Assembly (NCBI GenBank): GCA_032433595.1
Contig: JASWJB010000003.1
Location: 124,001 to 188,000 of the forward strand
Source: Conoideocrella luteorostrata
Taxonomy: Eukaryota; Ascomycota; Sordariomycetes; Hypocreales; Clavicipitaceae
DNA: 64,000 nucleotides
Reading direction: 5' to 3'
The notes beneath the pieces are model-generated. The model saw only the letters and a program-made list of their open reading frames with translations, had not been told where the DNA came from and did not search any database. Position 1 is the first letter of the stretch; each line of letters opens with the position of its first letter. Shown here one piece after another: positions 51,101 through 60,565 of this stretch. Made by a program: the position numbers and the translations under genes.

Positions 51101-54100
51101 CATTGACTGGTTCTTCGCCTCCGAGAGAGCCAATGAAGACTGGTTTAATCAAGGTCACGTCATCAAACTGAACAAGAAGCACAGGTTCGAGGACTTCCGA
51201 CGAGCTTGGTGTGATATCGTTGAAGCCCACCCGATGTTACGCCTAGTAGTATCAAGACACTCAACTGAAAAGAAGGACCAAACAATATGTATCCCCATGC
51301 AAAACCTCGGTCACACCAAATTTGTCACCAAGACCTTGTTATCTATGCAAGAGCTTCCAGCGGAGCTAGAGAAGTTGCAGTCAAGTCTGGATCTTACGAG
51401 CGGACGTATCTGCGCCATTGGCGGGTTCCATGTTGGCGATCAACTGTATTGCGCAATATTCGTCCATCATTTAGCCATTGACATAGTTTCTTGGCAAGTA
51501 ATCTGGATGGACCTGGATGATCTTCTTCAAGGAATTCCTATCGCGTCGGAGTTTTCTTCTTTTGCAGAGTGGGCCGACTATTTGACTGTAAAGGCCCGCG
51601 CACAAAACCCCACTACGTCGCCTGATTTTAGTCGCGGATCTTTTCTTACAGCGGAACAGAAAAATCACCTCTCGGAGAACGCCGAGGGATCTGGAGACTT
51701 CATGAGTATTAAGGTGGATATTTCTACGCTTCAACTGAGACATGGAAATGCAGAACCCGTTGACATGATACTGGCTGGCCTAATCTTGGGGCTTAGTAGC
51801 TGGCAAAGCGAGCTGCCTCCAACAGATAAGGTTCAACTTCACTTTGAGTCTCATGGTCGAGACTTAAATCTCGAGGAGCTCGACTTAACAAGAACTGTTG
51901 GATGGTTTACACGCATCATTCCCATTATTTTCAATGTACCTGTGGCGGGTACAGTTGGCGACTTCGCCTCAGCAGTTGAACAGACACGACGGCGTGCAAT
52001 GGCTAGGGTCGACTTGTCCTCTGCTATCGAAACTGCACCAGTTGATGGAATGATCACGTTCAATTACCTAGGACAGAGATCTCAGAAGTCGATGTACACT
52101 TCATTTGACAACATAGACATGGACCTGGGCATGTATCAGGACCCAACAAACCGACGATTCTCAATCTTGGATATCGAATGCGGCTTGAACCATGCGGGAG
52201 AGTTGGACCTCGGCGTCTTCTACAGTACCGCTATCCATAGAGCTGACGAAGTTCGCGAGCTATTGGATATGTGGGCGCAATGCATCCGCCGCATTGCTGA
52301 AGAGCCGCAGCTGAATATTGCTCATGTTCATTCAAGTAGCCTTTCCGGATGCATCGGTAGCCATCCCAAGCCTCCAGCACATCCCATCGAATACATTATT
52401 CCTCAATGCATGCAAAGCCAAGCTAATGCCATCGAGGATGGTATGAGAGACTGGAAACTCAATCCCGAAGATGTGGAAAAGATGGCACCTGCCACTGATG
52501 GACAGGCATCAATGCTTTTGGCTAGCCTCGGATCCCGATACTATACGCACTCGTACGACTACGAAACGAGCGACACTGATACTAATGTTGCACTACTCGA
52601 ACATGCTTGGGCTGTCGTCTTGGAACGACACTCTATCTTTCGAACCGTCTTTGTGCCTCTTGCTCCTCACACAACTACTCACGGAAAGGGGTTAAGTCAA
52701 GATGGCATTCGGTTGGTACAAATCACTCTTAAGCCAAGAGCCATTGCTACTCCATTAGTACAGATGGACAAGCCGTCCAAGCCGATGCAAGCAAATTTCG
52801 GAAAGCAGCTGTCAGCACTTTACATTCACAGGTCTCCTGATACCAATCAAGTCCTCTGTACTTGGACTTGTCACCATGCTCTCATCGATGGTTCTTCTAT
52901 GCGCAAAGTGTTAGATGAGGTTCGAAGGATCTACATTGGCCAAACCCTTCCACCCCAAATAATTCAATTCAGCGACATCGCATTATCCCGCTATGAACGA
53001 GGACTCTTGGAAAACACAGACTTGGACTTCTGGCAATCCCAGATGCGCGATGTTGAGCCGTCTATATTGGCAAATCCCTTGTGTGCTGATAAGTCACCAG
53101 TTACTATGAATACTTCAACTTACAAAGCCTCCGACGACCAACTCCACCGATTCTCCTTTCCCGTGAGTCCTGCTCAACTCCAGGCAGCTGCTTCCTACCA
53201 TCATACGACAATGCCTCTTCTATTCCATGCCGCTTGGGCTCTTGTGCTGTCGACTTATCTCTCTACATCTGACGTCGTCTTCGGTACGGTGGTCTCTGGG
53301 CGTCGTGGGGCGGATATTGAGTGCATACAGGACGTTGTCGGGCCATGCATTAACACCGTCCCACTCCGAGTGTGTATCGACTGGACGCACGAACTATCCT
53401 CTTTCATCGAACAGGTCACTGATCTCTTCTTGGATATCGCCGAACATGAAGATGCGTTGTCGCTTAAGCAAATTCATGACCTTTCCGGAAAGAGCCGTCT
53501 TTTCAATACTACGCTTATTACCTCGTATCCTCCGCCAAAGCCAGAAGCGGCCGTTCACCCCGAATTCCAGCTCATGCTCAAGGACATGGATGAGGTTACA
53601 GACGTACCATTACTCATTAAGTTAGCATGGGATGATAGTAGCGTTTTGGTAAATGCGCGCTTGCATGGAGGAGAAGTCGAAGAACAACAGCTTCATCGTA
53701 TCATGGGAACTTTCCGCATTGTGCTCCATCATATTGCAGAAAGTAGATGCGGCATCAAAAAACAGCTCTGTGATCTCGACTTGATGGACGAAGGGCATCA
53801 TAAGTTGATTGACGGGCTTATCTCTGGGCCACAGCTCCCCAGGCAATACGAAAGCCTAACATGCTGGCAGCTCTTAGAGAATCGTTCCAGACAGTCACCA
53901 CATAAAACGGCTGTAGAATTCTACCGGAAGAAGGGACAAAAGCCAGTCGTCTTAACTTACAAAGCTCTACTCAGCCTTGTTGAACTGGGAACCAAAAGGC
54001 TCCGAGCGATCATCGAGTTAGAGCCCAAGTCAAGAATAGCAATATTTATGGACAAATCTATCAACATGGTTTGTGCTATACATGCAATTCACAGAGCGGA

Positions 54101-56401
54101 CTGCGCTTATGTAGCGTTGGACACGGACAACCCTCCAGCGCGTACAGAGCTTCTCCTTGAGCAAATCAAACCATGCGCCATTATTTGCTCGAGGGAAACC
54201 CAAAGCTTGCTGCCCCAAACATCTCTAGAGGGTAGCAAGTGTCCGATCATCACAGCTGAAGACCTCTTCAGTACACTCACCGTGTCCGTAGCCGATAGCT
54301 CTACTTTACCTCAGCCCACTGCTACATCAGACGACACTGCAGCTATTCTTTTTACAAGCGGAACTACAGGTACACCCAAGGCTGTGATAATGCCGCATCG
54401 TCAGGTTGTTGGCTATGGTGTGATGATGGGGGAAGCAATCGAGTACGATAGTGACGATCGCGTGTTCAGCTTCGCACGCCTTGTCTTCGATGTTTCACAA
54501 AGTGATATATTCGGAAGCATCTATGCTGGTGCTACACTCATCCTTGCTCCTCAAGAAGAGACCATGTCTAGGCTTCCTACGCTGCTACGAGAGTCGGGTG
54601 CAACAAGCATCAACGTAACACCTTCGATCGCCTCTCTTCTCTATCCTGATGCGCTCCCTAACATTCGATCTCTTTGCCTGGCAGGAGAAATGGCAACAAA
54701 TGCCGTATATGAGAGATGGTCGCCAACGGTTCGCGTTATCAATGCGTACGGTCCTACTGAGGCAGTGGTTATCTCTTGGCAACACGCCAGCGCCTCAACC
54801 GATCCAAGATGCATCGGAAGGCCAAGTGTCGGAATGCAAGTACATATCTTGGATGAAAATATGAGGCGAGTTCCTATAGGCAGTATTGGGACAATTTGGT
54901 GTTCCGGGAGACAACTGTCAGATGGATACTACTGTCAACCTGGGGAAACATCGCAGGTATTCCGGGACAACCCCTTCGGACAGGGTCTGTTGTATAACAC
55001 CGGTAAGTACATCTATTGTTCTGACTTGGTCTTTTGACAAGATACGTTGACCGATTGACTAACTTGATTGTAGGTGATATGGGATCGTATAGTTCAAGTG
55101 GAGAGATAATGTACCAGTCGCGGAAGGATCGCCAGGTGAAGTTAAACGGTCGCCGTTTAGAGCTTGGTGAGGTTGAGAAGACTTTGTCAACGCAAAACGT
55201 TCACACAGTGGTACTCGCACTAGACTCTGACCTTGTTGCCTTTTGTTGCAACATAAGTACAGCCGAGAAAAGCAGTCTAGGACGTGACGACAGTGATAGG
55301 TCATGGCTAGACTATGGCATTCCAGAGATACTCACAACTCTGAAAGCAAGGGCTTCGCAGCTGCTGCCGAGTTTTATGATTCCGAGGAGTTTCGTACCTG
55401 TCGTCGCCATACCTCTCACAGGTAATGGCAAAGTGAACCAGTCCAAGCTACATGATATCTACACGCAATGGAAGGCACGGCATGGTTTCGAAGCCGACAA
55501 CTCTCTCAAGATGAATGGTCATGAATTGGTTTTGGAGGCACGAAGTAACGCTCTGTCACCATACGACACAACAAAAAAGCATCAACCGCTTAAACGGCAG
55601 CAGCAGAAATGCACCATTGACTGGTCCCAGCGTGATGACGACTGGGAGGATTACTTCCTCCCATACCTCAACCCCAACAGAGCATCAAACAAGCAGATGC
55701 GGCACCAAATTTTCGCGTTCTTTGCCATCACCGGCACGTCCAAACAACATAGCGTATTGGCACCTTATCTGCCGTCGTTCGACCTTGTTGGCGTCGAGAA
55801 TGTTTCCTTCCATCAGCCAGAGCACTACAAGTCGCTACAAGCGATTGCCGTTGATCACTGTGCACTTCTACGTCAAAGACAGCCTCGGGGGCCACACCTG
55901 TTGATTGGATTCTCATTTGCCGGCCAATTAGCATACGAAGTTGCCAACGAGCTACACAAAGCAGGCGAGGATAACGTTTTCGTGGTTCTGATCGATTCTG
56001 CGGCACGTGAACGCACACCAACGAGGCCGGGAGGTGTTACAGATGCTGAATGCGAGAAGTATTTCAAAGTTCCCAGTGCACTCGAGGCAACGACAGCCGG
56101 GTCCGATGTCGTCGAGTATCGCCGTCTTCTCCTACGACAGATTCGCCACAACATACTGCTACATGACAAATACGTACCACGCTCATTTGATGGCGATACA
56201 CTCATCATCCCGCGCTTGCCGAATGAGAACGAAGCCTGGAACGGTGACGAGACGAACGGTTACGGCGAGTTCGTCTCGCATGCACGGCTGACTGTGCGAG
56301 GCGTAACCGCAGCTGATCATTTTGCCATCATGGAGGAGGAGCAAGCCCTTCGCAAGGTCGGACAAGCGGTTGAGGAGTTTTTGACAGGTTTTCTGATATG
56401 A
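36133..56401 (+). CDS. NRPS-2: A-T-C-A-T-C-A-T-C-T-T-C-A-T-T-E-C-A-TE synthetase, with an apparent +1 frameshift
   Basis: Peptide synthetase with five A domains. Exons: 36133-37042, 37111-37454, 37610-55002, 55074-56401. The third exon changes frame near 43.07 kb; skipping one base there makes the total exactly 6658 codons. Approximate residues: A1 1-540, T1 566 (GFNSM), C1 625 (HHMVID 774), A2 1114, T2 1723, C2 1867 (HHSVFD 2007), A3 2330, T3 2869 (LGLDSL), C3 2951 (HHILVD), T4 3455, T5 3539, C4 3621 (HHCVAD), A4 4123, T6 4733, T7 4837, E 4910 (HHLAIDIVSW, ESHGRD, intact), C5 5376 (HHALID), A5 5840-6340, TE 6426-6657 (GFSFAG at 6494, late His in DHFAIME). No carrier domain lies between A5 and TE. 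The A3 core motif is altered in A2 (TSGSTAEPK) and A3 (TSGSTSSPK). Hand-read codes: DVLQVCVTTK, DVMIVGSIAK, DAIHVGAIQK, DVIADGIVDK, DVSNCAAVIK. The N-terminal A and the TE suggest a self-contained line. If the frameshift is real, the protein stops after about 2245 residues. Confidence 0.88.
43055..43090 (+). other. Apparent +1 frameshift within condensation domain C2 of NRPS-2
   Basis: Upstream, the frame that encodes A1-C2 runs to a stop at 43106-43108. Downstream, the next frame begins to make sense at about 43080 (LPFTLVVEPGKDD) and continues for 12 kb. The two pieces are consecutive parts of the C-terminal lobe of one C domain, so no protein sequence is missing, only one base is extra. 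Runs at AAA (43067-43069) and CCC (43078-43081 region) are likely places. No GT-AG intron of workable length restores the frame without losing conserved residues; the nearest candidate is 34 nt. Confidence 0.8.
46630..47100 (+). repeat. Tandem carrier domains T4-T5 of NRPS-2
   Basis: Two consecutive carrier domains of the xGLDSF type, serines at nt about 46730 and 46980. They share the pattern SLxKSLGVxxxxxDRNLRExGLDSF and similar flanks, so one is a copy of the other. They sit between C3 and C4 with no adenylation domain, so their loading must come from another A domain. Confidence 0.85.
50475..50985 (+). repeat. Tandem carrier domains T6-T7 of NRPS-2
   Basis: Two consecutive GGDSI-type carrier domains behind A4, serines at nt about 50562 and 50874. 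The cores are nearly identical (LGGDSISVIRLR, then KVKDIYQ in both), which points to a more recent copy than T4-T5. The pair stands directly before the intact epimerase domain. Confidence 0.88.
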
Positions 56402-57548
56402 GGTTATAGTCCGCTATTGTCGTCAAACAGTGCATAGGATGAGGGCTAGGAAACACGTTTTTTATTCATTTTTTTATTCATATTAGAAGACAATGATTTC
56501 GCACCGTCAAAGCACCAGTCATGGAATGTTTCACGTCCGTAGCACTCAATAGACATTTCTTATGTATACACCACAGTGCTCTCATAGAGCGGATGTATGG
56601 CATTAGGAAGAGCCATCCGGAGACAAATTCAGGATAAGAGACTGCTCTACTGGCTTTTTTTTTTTTTTTGGTTTTTGCTAACGAGAGCACATGGAGCGCT
56701 TGTGACTCCCTATTTGAGGTCGCGTCGCTCCATTGAGCTCCGTCCCGCTACTTCCAACTTTTCTCTGCAGCCTCCACACGCTGCAAATATAGAAAACCTC
56801 AAATGTCGGGATAAACATAACTTATAGCCAAGTACAGCTACATTCTTGTTCACGTGTCGGCGTCTCAACTACAGATATGGCCAAGTATATGCGTGAATGA
56901 TCTGTCCTGTGAGCACGGTTTTCATATCCAGAAATTAGCTATCTCATTACTTTTTTGGAAAAGTCAGCTGATTGCAGAAAGGCCTTGTTACGTGTTTAGC
57001 GTCAGCAATCGCGAGTATACAGATGTTTGTTGGGCAGTTGTTGCCCACATTGTCTCGGAAAATTCGGAGTCATTTCTGCGCCGCGGGGTTTTTCTTTCCC
57101 TACTACCTCTAGGTGACCTTGGCCTCTAAGGTCCCAATATAGCTAATTACTGATCGATAATCCATCCGGACTATCCGGTATGAGTATGCTACAGGTGTAA
57201 AGTCATGGGTGCCAGGTAGAATTACTGCGCCATGAGTGCTTCTTCTGCCCCTTCAGCTGCTACACCAACGGACGGCAGGAAAGCCGTCTCAGTTCAGCCA
57301 CAAGAGAGCCTTCGGATGCGTTATATCTCGGTTTCCGTAATATATTGGCTGTTCCTTGGGATAGAATTACGGTCAGTCTGGCTCGGGTTATAGACCGCTA
57401 ATCGCATTAGCATTGGGGTTAGTCATGCAGTTTCGTGAAATCAAAATCGTGAATATGAGCATGAAAACATCATTTCTTATCGAAGGAACCTTAAATCAGA
57501 CACTCTTTCATTTACCTGTGCTTAAATTTGGAAGGTCAGGTCACATGA

Positions 57549-57626
57549 CGGAATCCGAATAACCACATCCCTAATGTTTCGTCCGGACTCCGAAATGTCC
57601 CCACGACAGGTTCCTTTCGGAATCCG
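57549..57626. promoter_or_regulatory. Array of three CGG-N3-CCG palindromes
   Basis: CGGAATCCG (57549-57557), CGGACTCCG (57584-57592) and CGGAATCCG (57618-57626) lie within 78 bp, spaced 35 and 34 bp apart start to start, which is close to three or a little over three helical turns. They are 350-427 bp upstream of the start codon of the repeat-peptide gene. Inverted CGG half-sites with short fixed spacers are typical of fungal Zn2Cys6 activators. With even base composition one match is expected per 4 kb, so three in 78 bp is unlikely to be chance. Confidence 0.6.
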
Positions 57627-57848
57627 GATACATACCCTCCAGAATAGCTTGACTTAAGGGAGAATGTACTATGGAGGACTGAGTAATCGCAAAGAAATGT
57701 TTGAAGTTCGACCTGAGAGCGGAGGGGTCGGGCATCGGGCCACTGCACTGCAGCTTCGAAGGAGTTCCCAAATGCCGCAACTAGGGTCATCGCCGGTTGC
57801 GCGCGGAATACCAGCTCTGTAGTTAACGTCGACACTATCATCTCGGGG

Positions 57849-57856
57849 TATAAATA
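57849..57856 (+). promoter_or_regulatory. TATA box of the repeat-peptide gene
   Basis: TATAAATA, 120 bp upstream of the ATG at 57976, followed by a pyrimidine-rich stretch and a CA-rich leader, as in strongly expressed fungal genes. Confidence 0.6.
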
Positions 57857-57975
57857 TCGAGCCTACCTCTCCTCAATGCTTTCTGGTCTAAACCACAGAC
57901 ACACAACAAAACAGTTTCCCAATAGCCAACCCAACCCACCATTAAATTTGCGCCCCGATTGATAAACACGATAAA

Positions 57976-58433
57976 ATGGCACTTTCAACTCTTGTTACCT
58001 GCTTCCTGGCTCTCTCCGGCATCTCAGGAGCGCTGCCAAGTAAGTCTTTCGGATGCAATTCATGATACAAGAACAAGACTTGCTCACACAGATCGTTAGC
58101 CGTCCAGGTGGGTACAGAGGTTCGAAGGTGTGGACCTCTGGAGCATTGCATTGACGGAGTTGAAGGTAAGTCTAGTATCACTTCAATGCCAAGCTTGGAG
58201 CCTTATTTTATTGAAACCTTCATAGTGGTTCAAGAAAAGACGACCACTAAGCGATGTGGACCGCTCGAGTGGTGCCCTGACTCCGCAGACCAAGGTCAGG
58301 ATATCATTATCATTATCAATATTGATTCATTTACTAACGACCTTCTGTAGTTATCCAGGCGAGTGCACCCGTCCGGAGATGCGGACCGCTCGAGGTATGC
58401 CCTGACAGCGAGCCAGAGGCGAATGATAAGTAG
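57976..58433 (+). CDS. Secreted precursor with three Kex2-flanked CGPLExC repeats (candidate KEP/RiPP-type peptide gene)
   Basis: Four exons: 57976-58039, 58100-58165, 58226-58294, 58351-58433; all three introns are phase 1 (60, 60 and 56 nt), giving 93 residues. Exon 1 encodes a signal peptide (MALSTLVTCFLALSGISGA, residues 1-19). Exons 2, 3 and 4 each encode exactly one repeat: a V-Q-containing spacer, a dibasic pair (RR, KR, RR), then CGPLEHC, CGPLEWC or CGPLEVC, followed by an acidic tail (IDG, PDS, PDS). Cleavage after the dibasic pair by the Golgi protease Kex2 would free peptides that begin with Cys and can close a seven-residue disulfide ring. This is the layout of fungal Kex2-processed repeat proteins and dikaritin RiPP precursors, but the core does not match any family I know. 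The first acceptor of intron 1 is skipped because it leads to a stop; the donor of intron 3 (gtcagg) is weak. No UstYa-like oxidase is nearby; a P450 is. Confidence 0.8.
58100..58433 (+). repeat. Three-fold exon repeat encoding CGPLExC
   Basis: Exons 2-4 of the precursor gene are paralogous units separated by introns in the same phase. At DNA level the core TGTGGACC(G/T)CTxGAG is conserved in all three, with the second and third most alike (GGACCGCTCGAG in both). The symmetrical phase-1 borders mean that any exon could be copied or lost without breaking the frame. Confidence 0.8.
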
Positions 58434-58733
58434 TTATGGCGCCGTGGCAAGAAAGCAACCCGAGCTTTGGTAGCAATTCTTGCAACGGCGATGGGTTTGC
58501 TCGCGCCATATCACAGAACCCTAGGTCATTAGTATAATTACTTTACAAGGTTGTCTTCTTTGGTTGCAATCTAGACTTGTAATCAATGCAACGTACTTAA
58601 AACCTAAAATTAAATAGCTAATGACAGCAATCCGAGACCTAAGTCATACATATTTTTAATGTCGTCAACATATCTCTCCTCCTGTGCGGTAAATGTCTTT
58701 CAAGCCGTACTATTGTCACTATACAAGTGACAC
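58434..58733. other. Short 3' region between the repeat-peptide gene and the P450 gene
   Basis: 300 bp between two convergent stops (58433 on plus, 58734 on minus). AT-rich; no gene seen. It should hold the 3' ends of both transcripts. Confidence 0.6.
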
Positions 58734-60565
58734 TCACATGTTACGTAACCTCTGTGCAAACTTGACACTGAGCCCGTTTGACTTACTTGTGGGAAATAAA
58801 ATCAATAAACCGTCTTCATGTCCACTTTGTTCATCCATATTCGCAAAGCAAATGTCTAACTGGGAGAATATAGTAGCTAAAGTTATATGAATTTGTGCAA
58901 GTGCTAGTCTGGGTAGTTGTTAGTAATTATTCCCATATACAAAATTATGGATACATACTCTTTCCCTAAACAGCGTCTACTTCCCTTTCCAAACGTGCCA
59001 ATATATTTTTCAAGATCTTTTGCCCCAGGTTCAAGCCAACGCTCTGGCATGAACTGTCCGGCTTCTGGAAATATATCTTCGCTAAGGTGATTAAACTTTG
59101 GAGTCATGCTCACCGCGACCTACAAATCGATAAGTCAATGCAGGACATAAGATGAGTAAGGAAACGTACACCTTTAGGTATCTGCCACTCTTCAAATATC
59201 ATTATGGAATTGTTGTTCACACGTGGCGACCGATAAGCACTGCCTTGTTCAAGTCTGCTTTCGCTTAGCTTGTATTTGCTGTAGATAGCAATATGGAAAT
59301 CTTGGCATACCTAAAAGTCTCCAAAATGATACTTCTCTAAATAAGGTCAATAAATTTTTTTGTATAGTTTATTTTAAAGGACGCACTAACCAAATACGGA
59401 AACTGCTCCAACTGCTTCATAGTTAAGTTTTTATTCGATGGAGATAACTTGTTGTCAAGCTCAGCCTGCAGACGCCGATAACATGACGGATTACTCAGAA
59501 GATGAAATGTTGCAGTGATTAAAATGTTAGCGGTTCCTTCTGTACCAGCGATAAGCGCACCAACTGCCTCAGCGTGTAAACGTCCAAAAGCTTTGTCCAC
59601 GGGCAAAAGTTCATCGCTAGCCAGGATTACGTCGATTAAAGCATTTCCGGTTTCTGATTGGTCGCGCATCACGCGAGCTTGTACAGCATTTTGAATTCGT
59701 ACACTAATATCCTTACAAACTTTAGTCAAAACGTTGTAAACTGTGAAACCTAACAACATACCTTTTGATAATGAAGTAGCGATTCCAAACTTGGAGTAAA
59801 AAACTGGCCACACCAGCGCCATAATCCAGTGAGTACATAACCAGTAAATCCTGCTTGTCTTATAACGGCTAAGAGCCAGAGAAAGGCGCTGCATGACTTG
59901 TGAAAGTGATGTCCAAAATCGGGTGAGTCAATAAGGTTGTGGGAGGAGGAAAAATAAAAGGAGGTGACAATATCACTCCCAACACTTCGATACCCATCCG
60001 AGAGATTAATTGTTTTTCCCGTGCCCGCAGCACATTTTAGTCTCTCACAGAATTTTTTCACCACCTCACAAATGAACGGCTCAAGTTGTTCAATTGATTT
60101 GCGTGAAAAGTGTCCATGTATAGCCGCATGACGTCGACGATGTAATTCGTGTTCTGCAGTTGTGACTAATGCCGGTCCCGCATTATAATACCAGTCATAT
60201 TTATCAAGTTTGGGAGTAAGGTAAAATTTGTTGTAGAATTCTGGACTGTCAATATGCAGCTCATTTGGACTAATGCGTATAATCGGCCCTATGTAACTTA
60301 GTACTTATGCTCATTACGTGGGTTCTCTATTTCTCTCACCATATCGTCTGTGGAGGTCTTCAATTTTCAAATGATACTCTGAATTCTTCACGCAATCATA
60401 ATAGAATTCATACCAAAGGGTAAGCGCGGCCAACTTAGGTCCAGGAAATTTCGCCAGGGGGCTGAAAACCAGACGGTACACAGCCAAGACAATCAGCCAT
60501 GAGATAGCAATGCCGACCACAGGCAGTGTCCATCCGCGGTCCATTAGGATTTCGTAAAACTCCAT
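58734..60565 (-). CDS. Cytochrome P450 monooxygenase, fungal microsomal type
   Basis: Seven exons on the minus strand: 60565-60340, 60288-59762, 59711-59391, 59336-59311, 59254-59170, 59119-58959, 58908-58734; the phases close to 506 residues, the usual length. An N-terminal membrane anchor (residues about 12-32) is followed by the hinge FPGPK. Motifs in order: I-helix AGTEGT (306-311; the family usually has AGxDTT), ExxR as ETFR across an exon border (364-367), PERW (about 422), and the heme loop FGKGSRRCLG with the Cys ligand near 444. Exon 4 is only 26 nt, which explains why single open frames look broken. The gene is richer in A+T than the synthetases but all signature residues remain. 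It would oxidise a small substrate at the ER membrane; tailoring of a cluster peptide is inference from position only. Confidence 0.87.

Larger units (their letters stand above)
56402..57975. other. Intergenic region between NRPS-2 and the repeat-peptide gene
   Basis: No supported gene. A/T-rich 3' sequence follows the NRPS-2 stop, and a 15-base T run lies at 56655-56669. From 57540 on the stretch looks like the promoter of the small secreted-peptide gene: three CGG-N3-CCG palindromes at 57549, 57584 and 57618, a relaxed CGG-N5-CCG at 57167-57177, a TATA box at 57849 and a C/A-rich leader up to the ATG at 57976. Confidence 0.65.

Noticed and set aside
59337..59894. P450 read as a broken pseudogene because of overlapping frames
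   Set aside because: Proper splicing at 59712-59761 and four downstream introns restores all P450 motifs in one frame of 506 residues.
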